This document shows positions 11,629-23,094 of a DNA stretch of 64,000 bases, piece after piece. A program made the translations under genes and the position numbers. The stretch covers positions 29,639,117 to 29,703,116 of the forward strand of contig OZ022238.1 of assembly GCA_963978895.1 (NCBI GenBank), given 5' to 3'. Numbering within the stretch: position 1 is the first letter of the stretch; every line of letters begins with the position of its first letter. This DNA is from Erpobdella octoculata (Eukaryota; Annelida; Clitellata; Hirudinida; Erpobdellidae). The notes under the pieces are model-generated. The model worked only from the letters and a program-made list of their open reading frames with translations. It made no database searches and was not told the DNA's origin.

Positions 11629-12710
11629 ATGTTTAAAATTATCATTGTAGGTTTAATTTTATTCTATTGCTCATTAACTACTTCATCGTTGGAATGCCGA
11701 CCTTCCTGTAAAATTCGTGTAAACTCTGTGCTGATTCGCAAAGATGAAGTCTCCTATTATATGAGAGCCCTGCACAAGCCCAACGAATTGATTTTTTTGG
11801 GAGAGTACTTATTACATAATGGAGATGTTATGATGTTGTTTAATTCGTTAAATGATCTACTAAAGAAAAACACGCCAGATGTTCTCTTTGCCAGCCATTA
11901 CTTCCAGATGTCAAAATTTTCAGTCGGGCTGCAAGTAATTATTTCCTTAGCTCATTTATACCATGTGCCGTTGGTTGGAGTTTCTCATGATAATTTATTT
12001 AACAGGAAAGTGTGTATTTTTTTTATTAATATCAAAATTAATCTTAAATTTAATCTGCTGGATACGTTCTTCCAAGGTTTTATTTCTAGAAGAATTTAGG
12101 GCATGGAAAGAACTATTAAACAAGCATAAACTGTTGAGTGCTGTAGTTTTACATAGTTCTGACCATCATGATTTAACACTACTTGAATTTATTAAAGGCA
12201 ACGACAAGTTCGAAGTTAGTAGTATGATTTTGCTTTTATCATGCAGTGGAATTATAATTGAAGGTTTTAATATTTTCAGGTAGAAAAAAGTGTCTTTTAT
12301 TCTAGAAATCAAACAACTTTTATCGAGGAACTTCTTTTAATTAAATCTTCTGGGTCTAAAGTGATTATTCTAATAGCACTGTAAGATTCCTTGTCCTAAG
12401 AATAATTTTAAATTTTAAAATGTATTATTTTACTTTTATACAGAAAATCAGATGCTGAAATTATTATGCAAAATGCAGAAAGTCTAAACATGACATCTGG
12501 TGATTGCATTTGGATTATTTCAAAATATGCACTCACAAGAGGAGACAACATTGGTCGATTGAAGCTAATCAATAAAAGATATTTTTCTCTCAGAAATAGT
12601 CTTGATTTTGTTTTTCAGGCATTTTTATTCACCAAAAATCAAACAAGGGATATAAAATCATTAAGCTGGAAATGCAGCAATCATTCACAATGCAAGAAAT
12701 TTAGATCATT
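11629..12710 (+). CDS. NMDA-type ionotropic glutamate receptor, exons 1-4 (signal peptide and amino-terminal domain)
   Basis: Exon 1 (11629-12009) begins with a signal peptide (FKIIIVGLILFYCSL), then ECRPSCKIRVNSVLI and an NMDA-receptor-like amino-terminal domain segment (HYFQMSKFSVGLQVIISLAH). Exon 2 (12077-12214) carries WKELLNKHKLLSAVVLHSSD, matching the conserved W..LL..F....VI.IHSSD of GluN subunits. Exon 3 (12280-12380) has SGSKVIILIAL and exon 4 (12444-12710) has ESLNMTSGDCIWII, matching the family's ARVIIL.A....A..LNMTG.GYVWIV. Splice phases 0, 0 and 2 agree between these exons, and every donor is GT. Start choice: the ATG at 11629 opens directly on the signal peptide; an upstream in-frame ATG at 11587 would bury it. 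The product would be a synaptic-type cation channel subunit. Subtype (GluN1/2/3-like) is not resolved. Confidence 0.82.
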
Positions 12711-13149
12711 GTAAGCTACAACTTTTTAATTATTTTCTAATTTTACTGTGAAGTATGGTAAAGTTTCGTTGTGTAAAGTGAGGGACAGTTGTGCAGAATA
12801 ATTCTATGGGTATAATTTAGTTCAAAAGATAAAACAATTTTTTTATTGATTAAATAACAAGGGAACTAAACTCTTGGGTTTAATTTTATGCTTACTTTAG
12901 TGCAAATTTTTCTGTTTCGCATTCTTTCTCACTGATACCTGAGCTATAATTTCCTAATCACACAAGCAAGGCGAGTTGCTGCATGATGATTGGGAATTCA
13001 CTGGCAAACAAGCTCAGGTTTCGCACTGAATGAGACTTGCTCCTGAACAGTTAAAATACAATGTTTTTTGTGTCAACAATACTATTTTGCAATATAGAGT
13101 TTTTTTACTTTTCTTTACTTTTTTAATAGTTAACTTTAATAAAAACTGC
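12711..13149. other. Intron of the glutamate-receptor gene, no coding seen
   Basis: AT-rich intronic DNA starting at the GTAAGC donor after exon 4. The phase at the end of exon 4 (two bases left over) does not match exon 5 at 31201 (needs one), so at least one exon between them is missing or unrecognised. I could not find it by eye. Confidence 0.5.
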
Positions 13150-14086
13150 TTGAGGAAGCAGTAGCTGTGTGTGGGGTTACAAAAGGTATTAGTAGGCGTA
13201 AGGAGACATGGTGGTGGAATAAAGAGGTTGCAGCCCTGGTAAAAGAGAAACGTCGGCTATTTAACTTGTTGAAGTGCCAGCAACCTGGGAAAAATCTAGC
13301 AACCAAGGAGAGCTACAACCAGGCCAAACGCATGGCTAAGAAAGCTATCTTTAATGCTAAGAACGCTGTCCGAAAGACTTTTTGCGAAGATTTGGATAGG
13401 GAGGACAGGAAAGGAAATGAGTTCAGGGTAGCCAAGCAGCTAATGCGTAAAAACCGGGATGTAGTGGGGGCCAACTGCGTGAAAGACAATGAAGGTAAGG
13501 TTGTGGCTGAGGATGTTGGAGGTATGGAGAGCGCATTATGATAGAATTTCTAATGAGGAGTTCACTTGGGATGCAAATGGTCTAACTCATGTAAGTCCTG
13601 TTTGTGGACCTAGTGAAAAATTAACTACTCTGGAAGTTAGTAATGCAATCCATAAGATGAAACATAACAAGGCAGCAGGACCTTCAGGAGTGTTGGCAGA
13701 CATGTTGAAAGCTGCTGGAGCTGTTGGTATAGTGTGGATGACTGAAGTGTGTAATGCAGTAGTGAAGAATGGTTATACCCCTGTAGACTGGAATAAGAGC
13801 TGGATGGTGAATGTCTACAAGGGAAAAGGCGATGCATTAGCATGTGGCTCATACAGGGGCATTAAACTATTAGAACATGCAATGAATGTTTTAGAGAGGG
13901 TGATTGAAAAAAGATTAAGGAAGATTGTGAAAATTGATGGTATGCAGTTTGGTTTCATGATGGGGAAAGGTACTACCGATGCTATTTTCATAGTTCGTCA
14001 GCTGCAGGAAAAGTATCTTGCCAAGAACAAAGATCTGTGGATGGTCTTTGTTGATCTTGAAAAAGCATTTGATAGAGTACCCCTTT
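13150..14086 (+). pseudogene. Non-LTR retrotransposon reverse transcriptase fragment (RTE/Jockey-like)
   Basis: The region upstream of the RT domain (RRKETWWWNKEVAALVKEKR) is followed, after a one-base frameshift near 13530, by RT blocks NKAAGPSGVLADMLKAAG, WNKSWMVNVYKGKGD, SYRGIKLLEHAMNVLERVIE, MQFGFMMGKGTTDAIFIVRQ and FVDLEKAFDRVP. It stops abruptly at about 14086 before the catalytic FADD block, where PLE sequence begins. It is 5'-truncated as well. The internally deleted LINE at 41446-42857 may be the same family: that copy keeps the endonuclease and C-terminus but lacks this RT part. Confidence 0.85.
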
Positions 14087-15439
14087 TCGAATAACTTCGT
14101 TGACTGCACCGTGAAAACTTTTCTTGATAAAAAATGTCGCTCAATCAATGATTCTAATTCTCCCAAACAAACAACTGTTGCTCAGCATTATCGCGCCCAA
14201 ATGATCGAAAATTACAAAACTGAAGAATCAATTCTTCGCAATATAATACGAACGCATGTCTCACCTGTAAACCCAACTAACCAACTCCAATTCCTAATCT
14301 ACTACAAAACCTCGAAAACAAATAACCTCGTCGCACCAAACAACTTATTACGTTCCGATTTTCTTAAAAAAACAAATGTTGTCTACGAGTTCCATTGTCC
14401 TTTTGATCATGAACACCCCACCACATACATTCGCCACACTAGAACAACTTTATCTAGGAGACTAACCATGCATGTACAAGGTGGTAATATCCACGCTCAT
14501 TTCCTCAACAACCATGGAATTCCATTCACCAGAACTATCACTGACACCAATACTCGTGTGTTGACTTCTACCAATGATCCCATTTGACTAAAAATTTTAG
14601 AAGCTCTATATATATTGAAAATCCGGCCCAGCATGAATATTCAGGATGACCACTTTGATCATACTTTGCAGTTGTTCGATCACAGCGACCGACATACCCA
14701 CTTCACACAAAGACAGAAAGTTCTTGTCGGTCTCCCCACTTCAGGTACAGAGCAGACTAATGTTTCTTCATCAATTGGCTACAGAACAAGAAAGCCTAAA
14801 CTTAGTCTCGCTAAAGAACATGAAAAAGTACAAACCTACAACAACGAGATCAATATTGTTCAACCTGTACCTCATGTCGATTTTACAAACAACCCTTGCC
14901 CCACTATACAACACGTCATTAATCTCGTAAACGATTCTTCCGATCGTTTGATTGACGTTGCCAACACTGTTGCCGGATGTAGTCCTGTTTGTGATCTGAT
15001 CCTATCGTCTGATGATCTTTCCCAACCTTCTGTCCCCATCTCTACCTCCGACAATAGTTCCGAACATGAATTTCTAACACCTAGTTCACTCACTCTAAGC
15101 AAAGAGCAGACTAACGTTCCTTTATCTTTTGGCTACAGAACAGGAGAGCCCAAACCTAGTCTCGCTAACGAAAAAGTATCAATCTCTGAAAACGATCACT
15201 ACCAGTCTCTTGTTGACATCCTTCAATACGACGATAGTTCCGAAAATACTCTCCAAAACAACCATTCGTCCCTCGGAGATGATAATCAATCACAATTGAA
15301 CTTCTCTCGCAATCCTACTCCACCGCCACTACATGCTACAACTCAACCTTCCGACGATTTTCCATCAAACCCATCCAATGATGACATCCTTCCACACCTC
15401 CTTTACAATCCTAACATTACTTTGCGTCGGAAGAAATGA
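14087..15439 (+). pseudogene. Penelope-like element: GIY-YIG endonuclease and repeated C-terminal tail
   Basis: PLE sequence begins in FVDCTVKTFLDKKC and reads through NVVYEFHCPFDHEHPTTYI to the endonuclease [18 protein letters not shown]. The usual YIGHTR is YIRHTR here, so a conserved Gly of the GIY-YIG fold is replaced. A TGA at 14585-14587 breaks the frame; a one-base shift resumes at 14615 (KIRPSMNIQDDHFDHTLQ). The remaining 270 residues are rich in Ser, Thr, Asp and Pro and contain a two-fold repeat (EQTNVSSSIGYRTRKPKLSL and EQTNVPLSFGYRTGEPKPSL). The stop at 15437-15439 is followed by about 430 bases of AT-rich 3' sequence and then a hammerhead-like motif. Confidence 0.83.
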
Positions 15440-15867
15440 AATAGACACAACAATTGATTTTCTTCTTTTACTACGCTATTTTTCTATATCCTTGTAATAG
15501 TTAATATTCGTTTTCTGACTTTAATAATTTTATGTTATATCTTATTAATAATTATTTGTCATACATTTGTATCTTTTTAATCATAATCGATGTCTACCTT
15601 TTTTACCACGCACTGTACATATATCTTTGTAATAGTTACTATTCCTATATTCACTTTAATACTTTATTTTTTATCCTAATAATAATTAATCAGCTTTTAA
15701 TATAATTCTATCTTATTCATAATTGTTTTCACTTTACTTTACCTTACCATCATACTTACTATCTTTACCTGGCCTAATTCACTTTATGAAGTTTGTTTAT
15801 TTTCATTCACTTGCGTCAGTTTGCTGATTTTCTGTTCTGATTTCTGTTTTAAGTTGTTTTATTTTTC

Positions 15868-15906
15868 GGCTCTGATGATGGATTTCTTCCGAAACTGCAG
15901 TCAGCC
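15868..15906 (+). ncRNA. Hammerhead ribozyme motif at PLE end
   Basis: In order: GGCT (helix I), CTGATGA core, helix II (GGA/TCC), GAAA core, a very short helix III (CTGCAG), GTC cleavage triplet, and AGCC, which pairs with GGCT. Short-helix-III hammerheads are known in Penelope-like retroelements. It sits between the 3' end of one PLE copy and the N-terminal coding start of the next unit at 15918. Confidence 0.82.
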
Positions 15907-15917
15907 TCTAAAATAAA

Positions 15918-16034
15918 ATGACTGACAAACCCGATAATATTCGTTTTTCTCCTGCGTTTCGCAACGTTGAGAATTTGGCAAGAAAATTAATTAACGCCAA
16001 ATGGGCAGTAATATTTAACGGAGCGTGCATTAAA

Positions 16035-16036
<2 letters not shown>
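15918..16036 (+). pseudogene. PLE N-terminal coding fragment ending in (TA)n
   Basis: MTDKPDNIRFSPAFRNVENL leads to INAKWAVIFNGACIKE, the PLE motif W[AS]I.FN.AC.KE also seen at 16580, 28830, 32230, 34900 and 40140. Coding ends abruptly at the (TA)n tract at 16037-16070. This is the partial 5' unit that follows the ribozyme in the terminal repeat of these elements. Confidence 0.65.

Positions 16037-16070
<34 letters not shown>
16037..16070. repeat. (AT)n microsatellite
   Basis: Pure dinucleotide run joining a plus-strand PLE fragment to a minus-strand one: 16071-16105 encodes the same YFNRACLSE motif in reverse. Confidence 0.9.
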
Positions 16071-16073
<3 letters not shown>

Positions 16074-16435
16074 GATAAACATGCTCTATTGAAATACGCA
16101 CGCCAATTAACCGAAATGGTGTGATTATCATTTGGATGATAATCAAAATATAACTGCTAGAGGGAAAGACAAACGAAGATGAAAACTTTTAATTTAATAT
16201 TGTGTATAATATTAGTATGGGTTTTCTATGATGTTGGACTTTTGTCAGAATTTGCTCCGCTCAGATGGAAAGACGATAAATCACGTAGTTTTAATTATTT
16301 TCTAATTAACTAGAATGTTTGCTGAGATTTATTAATCTGGTTTTAACTTATTTTGTCTCAATTTTAAATTATTTATTGTTGGGTTTTGGAACTGTCTTTA
16401 TTATGTTTGGTAAGCCTAGAAATTGTTTTGTAAAC

Positions 16436-16468
16436 AACCCTGAAGATGGCTGTCAAGGCCGAAACTGG
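16436..16468 (+). ncRNA. Hammerhead ribozyme motif at PLE end
   Basis: AACC (helix I), CTGAAGA core (the variable seventh core base is A), helix II GGC/GCC, GAAA, self-complementary CTGGCCAG as helix III, GTT cleavage triplet, then GGTT pairing with AACC. It lies about 100 bases upstream of the PLE N-terminal fragment at 16545. Confidence 0.78.
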
Positions 16469-16544
16469 CCAGTTGGTTTATAATAAAGCTTAAAGTTTTA
16501 CATTTTGTACTAATGTTTTAAACATTTAAAAAAAGTGTAAACAG

Positions 16545-16627
16545 ACTACTAAAAAGTTAGTTTCGGTTAAATGTCGTGCGTATTTCAATAGAGCATGTTT
16601 ATCTGAAAATATTGAGCCAATTTACTG

Positions 16628-16658
<31 letters not shown>

Positions 16659-16660
16659 TT
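16545..16660 (+). pseudogene. PLE N-terminal fragment ending in (TA)n
   Basis: Encodes VSVKCRAYFNRACLSENIEP and then IYCKYIYIYI as it enters the TA repeat at about 16630. Its mirror copy lies at 16071-16105 on the other strand. The Gypsy element A inserted 3' of it, duplicating ATCCC. Confidence 0.6.
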
Positions 16661-16681
16661 CAATGGTAATTAATACATCCC

Positions 16682-17057
16682 TGTCACGCTACCGCCTTTG
16701 CGATAGTCGATATGCTGGAGAAAATTAAAGTCTAAATAAAGTTAAAGACACTCCTTAAACAGTATTAGATGTTTTATTAACGAATACAGTTCGAAAACTT
16801 TATCAAACGACGCGACAGATACAAAAAACGGTTTCAACGTCGATCAAACAATGGCGAAACAGGAACAAGAAAGGCCGAAGTAGTTCGCGACAGCCTTATA
16901 AATACAAGCCCTCCAGGCTACAGGCTACAGGCTTAAACGTTCAAATATTCGCGCAACAATCCAAACACGCAACGTTGTGCAATACCCCTTGCACCACCTG
17001 CGCCGGAAATCCCAAAGTTAGATCCAGGCACGCACCTGCGTTTACGCGGGCGTGACA
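16682..17057 (-). repeat. 3' LTR of Gypsy element A
   Basis: Starts TGTCACGCTACC and ends GGGCGTGACA on the plus strand. Directly inside it is the polypurine tract, seen as CCTCCCCCCCT on the plus strand at 17061-17071. The preceding ATCCC is the target duplication. Confidence 0.93.
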
Positions 17058-17667
17058 TACCTCCCCCCCTAAAGTCGGTAACGATCCTTCTCGTTATCGG
17101 CAATATCTTCATTCTTTGATCTGGGTCGATCCGGTTGGCTGAGTGTGGATCCGGTTGACTGAATGGCTTCCTTCGTCGTCGGGTTTCCTGGTGCTCGTCT
17201 TGGGAACCTGCAAATCCAGAACAGTCGCGACGATGAGCCACCGCGAAAGAAAGACGTGGTCGAAGAACCTTCCGAGCAAGGACAAATGAGACGTCCTGCA
17301 GCTCTTTGTTCAGTGACGCGCTCTTCTTCCTGGAAACCTGCAAAGAAAAACTTGCGACCGATCCACTTTATCATTGCCTAGGATCGCCCAAAGAAAGAAA
17401 TTAACTAAAGAAGGATACAAAGATACCCATACAAACTAACACTAATTTCCAATAACCAAAGAAATACTTAACCAAGGATTAAACACCCTAGGATAAATAA
17501 ACCTAATTGTAGCCACAGCTACTCCAAACCTAATTTAATAGAGACAGGAAATCAGTTACTAAATATAATAATGATAATACAACACAAAACACCAAATGGT
17601 TCTGAGAAGGAAGTCGCGCTCAGCAAAGCATTGCTGACCGACTCCAAACCATAGTCAACAATTCTGC
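17058..17667 (-). other. Untranslated region of element A between RT fragment and 3' LTR
   Basis: About 600 bases without a long conserved frame. It is shared almost unchanged with element C at 50994-51556, including the words GGGTCGATCCGGTTGG and GGATCCGGTTGACTGAATGG. The open frames here (such as 16933-17343 minus) run across the LTR and are not recognised proteins. Confidence 0.6.
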
Positions 17668-18086
17668 CTAACTCGAGTAAATCTTACTCGTAAGAAAGTA
17701 TAGTAACTTCATAGAAATTTGCCAACAGCTTAGGAATTGTGCTCTACCGACCTTCTGAAGTACGTTGGGGATATCGGGGATGGGAAAGCAATCTCCCTTC
17801 GTATAACGATTAACATGACGATAGTCGATGGCTATACGGACTCCCTTTTCTCCCTTAGGTCCCTTCAAAACACAAACCATCGGGCTTACCATGGGACTCT
17901 GCGATGGTACAATGACGCCCTGGCGAAGCATATCTTGTATCTGATTAGCCACTTCCACCTTCAACAATTCAGGGGTTCTATAGGCTCTCAGGTGTTTGGG
18001 GGTAAAGTCAGGAGAAATCGCGATTTTGTGAGATACTACAGAACAAACTCCTAATGATTCTGAGAATATCTCGGGAAAATCATCAA
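17668..18086 (-). pseudogene. Reverse transcriptase N-terminus placed after integrase, truncated
   Basis: Minus-strand reading gives LGVCSVVSHKIAISPDFTPK, then ELLKVEVANQIQDMLRQGVI and SQSPMVSPMVCVLKGPKG, then VRIAIDYRHVNRYTKGDCFP and DIPNVLQKVGRAQFLSC. These are RT blocks 0-2 of Gypsy elements (normally ...GII.PS.SPW.SP.V.V.K, R..IDYR.LN, PLP.I). The frame then breaks off at CWQISMKLLYFL; the catalytic YxDD block and RNase H are absent. Lying downstream of integrase gives the order PR-IN-RT, as in Gmr1-like Gypsy elements. A frameshift near 18090 separates it from the integrase frame. Confidence 0.85.
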
Positions 18087-19880
18087 TTATGTCACATAAT
18101 TGTGTGCGATAATCCTGCGAAAGATGGTCAAAACAGCCCTTTGCCGCCCTACAACTCGGAGGTTTATCCTGATAAGGATCAAACTTATTGGAAAATCAAT
18201 CAAACCAAATTCGTGGTCCTTCTCGTATACTACAGAACAATTATTATCAATGGCGGTTTCTATTCGGTCATGGTATTTCCGAATTTTATTTGCATGTAGA
18301 TGGTGTTTACAGCCCTCAATTTCCACTAAATAAGAGTATGGTGCTTTCACCTTCACTATTACCCCGGGACCCTGCCATCTCTTCATAAATTTAGACCCCC
18401 CTTTTACAGGTGCTAAAATTATTACTCTGTCACCTACACAAAAAGACCTATCACTGCTCCTAACGTTATATTTTCGTGCATAATTGCTCTGCTCTTGGTC
18501 TCCTGCAATTTCAGCAAATTCCTTAGCTAACTGTAGGTTTTGTCTGAGATCGGCTAAGTATTTGTACGGATTCTTACCTAAATGAAAAGGTAACTCCTTT
18601 TCGTTACTCCAAGAGTCTCTGAGGATAGCAAGTGGTCCTCGTGGCAAAGTACCATACACTAATGTATAAGGAGCAATATGAGTTGTCGATGACGGTTTCT
18701 CACGTAAACTCCATAATACAAAAGGAAGAACCTTAAACCACTCCTTAGGATGTGCCTCAACCAATTTAAAAATCATGTTCTTAAGACTCTGGTTACACCT
18801 CTCCACTAACCCGGATGCTTCAGGATGCCCTGGGGTGTTAAACCTAGGACTGCACCCCAAACATTTCAGAAAAGTCGTCGTTAACTGATTTTTAAAATTC
18901 GTACCACAATCGGAACTAATTATTCGTGGTATGGAAAACGTCATAAAGATCTGAATAAGGATCTCACATACAGATTTAGCATCTAATGACCTTAATGGGT
19001 AGGCCATCGGCCATCTGGAGAACAAATCGACAACAACCAGGGCATAATTGTACTTGGGTCGGACAGTCACACTATCACCCGCTGGAATTATGGGCCCTAT
19101 ACAATCCATAACTAAATGATTAAATGGTAGTTCATCTCCCCTTGGAATGGGAGTTATGGGGACTCGGTCTCTTTTTCTAACAGGTGCCCTTAACTGGCAC
19201 ACGGGGCACGACTCACAATAGGTTTGGACTTGTTTCTCCATATCGGGAAACCAAAAACTGAGTCGAATACGCTGCCGTGTACTCTTGGTAGCCATGTGCC
19301 CCGAATAGGGAGCATCATGCCCCATCTGTAACACTGCAAGTATACGACTCCTGGGCAAACACAACTGTTTTATGGAATGACCCCACTGATTCTCCTTGTG
19401 AAACAAAAGTCCCCTGTCGATATAAAAGTTTTTACGCTTATCTATACCTAGCAACCAGAAGGACTTCAGTGAAGGACAATCATGTTGCTCTTTAGCAAAC
19501 GCATCGGGATCATTACTATCGTCTACCCCCTGACAATCATCGTTAGTGGTTGTAAATCGAGCGTCGGTTCGTGAATCACTTCCGCCTGCATCAGCACCTG
19601 GACAAATATCATCACCCGCAACTACAGAAACACCTATGTCCTGACAAGTATCGGTCTGTGAATCAACTTTCCTAGCATCAGCACCTGGACAAATATCATC
19701 ACCCGAAACTACAGAAGCACCTATGCCCTGACAAGTATCGGTCTGTGAATCAACTTTCCTAGCGTCAGCAGCACGAGAAACACCTTCACCTAGAATCAAT
19801 GCAACATCTGGACTATGCTCATCATTACGAGGTTCAAGCTCCAGGAAGTTAGCAACGCTTCGGGCAACGATTTTCGGCAA
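18087..19880 (-). pseudogene. Integrase of Gypsy element A, frame disrupted at both ends
   Basis: A linker with tandem repeats (units like GDDICPGADARKVDSQTDTC) precedes the H2C2 zinc-binding domain (GHDAPYSGHMA to CESCPVC). The catalytic core follows: MDCIGPI, VVVDLFSRWPMAYPLRSLDA, SSDCGTNFKNQLT and GHPEASGLVERCNQSLKN, giving D, D and E residues. The C-terminal part (VGDRVIILAPV...WQGPGVIVKV) is an SH3-like integrase tail. Integrase joins the cDNA ends to host DNA. The start of this frame comes from the transposon inserted at 19837, so the true N-terminus was gag-protease. The catalytic residues look intact. Confidence 0.9.
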
Positions 19881-20915
19881 CGCCGAATGAAGTTAGCAAC
19901 GAATCGGACCACTATTGTTTTTGTTCAAAAATAAAGCATAATCAATGTCAAAAATAACTTTAATTTAAAGATAATTCACTGTTGAGTTTAAAATTTTGAA
20001 TGGCGATAAAACAAAGTACGAAATAAAAATATACACGAATAAACATTTAAAACAGGGTGTGCTGCGTTAAAGTTACAAGTGAATTAAAAATAAACTAAAA
20101 ATTTTAGCCAATGTACAAAAATTTATTATAAAAAAATTAATTAAATTAATTAAAAAAATATCTTTTGAAAGACGTTTTTAGAATTTATAAAGTAATAATA
20201 AACGCCATTTACAGTAGCTTTCGCTGTCAATCAATCTAAGCGCACGACAAAAAAATCATTAAAAATTCAATATACATTTCTTCTCAAATTATAATATTTG
20301 ATAGAAAACTTTAATAACATCACCAATAAATCCAATCGATTTCAAATCAATTCTTGCCAATCAGATTACGATTTCTCGTCACAAAATCAGAGATAGGTAC
20401 CTACTATTCCCATTGTGATATTGTACAATCATCACTTGGCCACAAAAAAAATCAAGAGATTTAAATAAAATTCAATTATGTAGAAATTAATTTACAGTAA
20501 ATAGAAACGACAAGTCACATATATTAACTTAACAGCTGTCAATCAATCTAAACGCACGACAATAATTATGTACAAGTCAAATATCAAATGAGTTTTCACA
20601 GTTTAAGAAGAGGAGTTCCAAATATCTAGAATATAAAAATAGCTTATAATTAAAATCTTTGAAAAATGTAACTCCAATATTCTTTAAAATTATAAAAAAA
20701 AAAGTAAACTGACCGGTGTGTGGTAAATATATTTACAAAAATATGTTTATTAGAGGGTGTCCGTCCTTCCTAAAATAATTCAAATTTAAGCTGACCAGGA
20801 TTTTAAGAACAGTGTGTCTACAGGTTATGTTTCATTGAAATACATTAACATTTTTGAAATTGATAAAAATATCTATATTTCCTTGAAACTCTAGTAACGT
20901 CATTGAACTTACATT

Positions 20916-21450
20916 TTATTGAAAGAAGTTTTCGCATAGTTCACAGCTGTACGAGACATCCCCCCAGTTTGGTGGATTTAATCCCGTACACGATCTGTGA
21001 ACCCATCGTAAACATTTCTCGCACTGCACCCAAAATTCGTCCGCTCCTTCGAAATTACAATATATACAGTCATCTGACATATCGTCAGATGACTGTAGAA
21101 TGCCGTTTTGGATGACCTGCCGATCCGTATCGGGATCGTATACCTCATCAATTGCTTTCCCTTCGTCAATGTTCTGAAGAAGCAAAATAAATTAAAATTC
21201 TCCATATAAAAAAATAACATCTCAACCATTTACCTTCATCAGATTCAGAATAAACATCCCACAATTCCAACTGTCTCTTTGCCTTGGAAATGTAAATTGA
21301 ATTTTTAATCGATATATTTTCGTGTGGGCTTTGGTGGATTGAAAGCGGAAGCATTTCTGTAAATGACGTTTATTATTATTTTTCACTAGGAAAGTGTAGA
21401 ATGTAATTGGATATTTGAATTCTACGTTAAATTTGCTATAAGAATACATT
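20916..21450 (-). pseudogene. Ulp1-like cysteine protease C-terminus plus PHD finger (transposon-carried)
   Basis: An exon at about 21240-21300 on the minus strand encodes FTFPRQRDSWNCGMFILNLM, matching the Gln...Cys-Gly catalytic end of SUMO-protease-like C48 peptidases (Q.DS..CG.F). It ends at a GT donor after KVN. The next exon (about 21177-20916) encodes NIDEGKAIDEVYDPDTDRQV and then a PHD-like zinc finger: CIYCNFEGADEFWVQCEKC, then RWVHRSCTG and YSCELCENFFQ. C48 peptidases cleave ubiquitin-like conjugates; PHD fingers read histone tails or act as protein adaptors. The same pairing occurs at 24564-24893. The upstream His and Asp of the triad are not visible, so it is partial. Confidence 0.72.
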
Positions 21451-22335
21451 TGTTTAAAGTGGCGGATAATTTTATTTTTTTTCTTATTAAGTTGTTTCTG
21501 ATTGGCTGTGACGGAAACATATTTGTAAGGTCAATTCGTGGAAGGCATTTTTCATAAAGTTTCACTAAATATTTCAAAATAGTTTTTGAACTGTTTAATC
21601 AAGCTGATATTTCTCTACAAGAATTCCATTAGCAGTTTAAGCGGAAATGTAAATTGAATTTTTTATCGATATATTTTCGTGTGGGCTTTGGTGGATTGAA
21701 AGCGGAAGCATTTCTGTAAATGACGTTTATTATTATTTTTCACTAGGAAAGTGTAGAATGTAATTGGATATTTGAATTCTACGTTAAATTTGCTATAAGA
21801 ATACATTTGTTTAAAGTGGCGGATAATTTTATTTTTTTTCTTATTAAGTTGTTTCTGATTGGCTGTGACGGAAACATATTTGTAAGGTCAATTCGTGGAA
21901 GGCATTTTTCATAAAGTTTCACTAAATATTTCAAAATAGTTTTTGAACTGTTTAATCAAGCTGATATTTCTCTACAAGAATTCCATTAGCAGTTTAAGCG
22001 GAAATGTAAATTGAATTTTTTATCGATATATTTTCGTGTGGGCTTTGGTGGATTGAAAGCGGAAGCATTTCTGTAAATGACGTTTATTATTATTTTTCAC
22101 TAGGAAAGTGTAGAATGTAATTGGATATTTGAATTCTACGTTAAATTTGCTATAAGAATACATTTGTTTAAAGTGGCGGATAATTTTATTTTTTTTCTTA
22201 TTAAGTTGTTTCTGATTGGCTGTGACGGAAACATATTTGTAAGGTCAATTCGTGGAAGGCATTTTTCATAAAGTTTCACTAAATATTTCAAAATAGTTTT
22301 TAAACTGTTTAATCAAGCTGATATTTCTCTACAAG
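21286..22335. repeat. Three-copy tandem repeat, period 357 bp
   Basis: Units begin 'ggaaatgtaaattgaatttt' at 21286, 21643 and 22000 and are nearly identical. The array continues to about 22335, where the last unit breaks off. The first unit includes the exon border of the Ulp1-like gene, so the duplication also copied part of its coding edge. Confidence 0.92.
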
Positions 22336-23094
22336 AAAACATTTGTTTGAAAGGGCGGACAATTTTAGTTTATTTTTTATTCAATTAATTTGTGGCGATT
22401 TGGAGTGAAAATAGACATCGTTTCCCGCTTCGTTGCTAACTTCATTCACCTCGAGGTTCATCTAAAACAAAATATTGTGAATTAGTTATTTCAAGACTGG
22501 GAACATTCACATCAGAATCATGTGCATTTTGTTTGTTCTTAATAGGGTATGCAACGGACGTGTGTGAAGTTAGCCTCGAGGCTGGCAATGCTAATTAAAA
22601 AGAAAAAAAAATTGCTTGCACTGGGGCTATGCTATACATTGTTGGATGGGGTATAAAAAATGAAATCGAATGGTATATTTGGATTGTCTTCGGTTCAACA
22701 AATAAAAAAGTTATAAGCGAAAAACGACGATTTTCCGCCGAAAATTGCATAAAATCAACATTGGCTCTTCTTTGAGAAAATCGATCTTTTTTTAAACTTC
22801 TGCACTGGGTATATCCAAGACGCTTGTTTTTAGATAATTCAATATCAAATCCAACAATATAACTTTCGCTTCTCAAAGTTAATAAATAAAAAAGTTATCG
22901 AATAAAACGTCGGACCGTATACCAAAGAAACCGAGAAAGCGAAACATAAACAGACGCTGCGATTGGACAATCGAGTCTAGCTCACTGTGGCTAATTATGC
23001 AAAATATTCAAATATGCAAAGTCGCTACTCGTTAACACGTTCAAATTTTATTTTTAAGAAACCTTTATTTAACTTAAATAATAAATATATATAT

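Larger units (their letters stand above)
19837..22451 (-). mobile_element. Mutator-like DNA transposon 1 inside Gypsy A
   Basis: Inserted with a perfect 9-bp duplication CGAGGTTCA (19828-19836 and 22452-22460). The uninterrupted sequence is seen in element C at 53169-53177. The ends are inverted: left AGTTAGCAACGCTTCGGGCAACG and right AGTTAGCAACGAAGCGGGAAACG, each shown as read inward, sharing GAAGTTAGCAACG. It carries an Ulp1-protease/PHD-finger fragment and a 357-bp tandem repeat. The 9-bp duplication points to Mutator-like elements; no transposase was found, so the superfamily is an inference. Confidence 0.75.

Noticed and set aside
16933..17374. Two overlapping minus-strand frames of 136 and 101 residues inside the Gypsy 3' region
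   Set aside because: They cross the untranslated region and LTR, have no recognisable domain, and recur only because the region is repeated at 51 kb.
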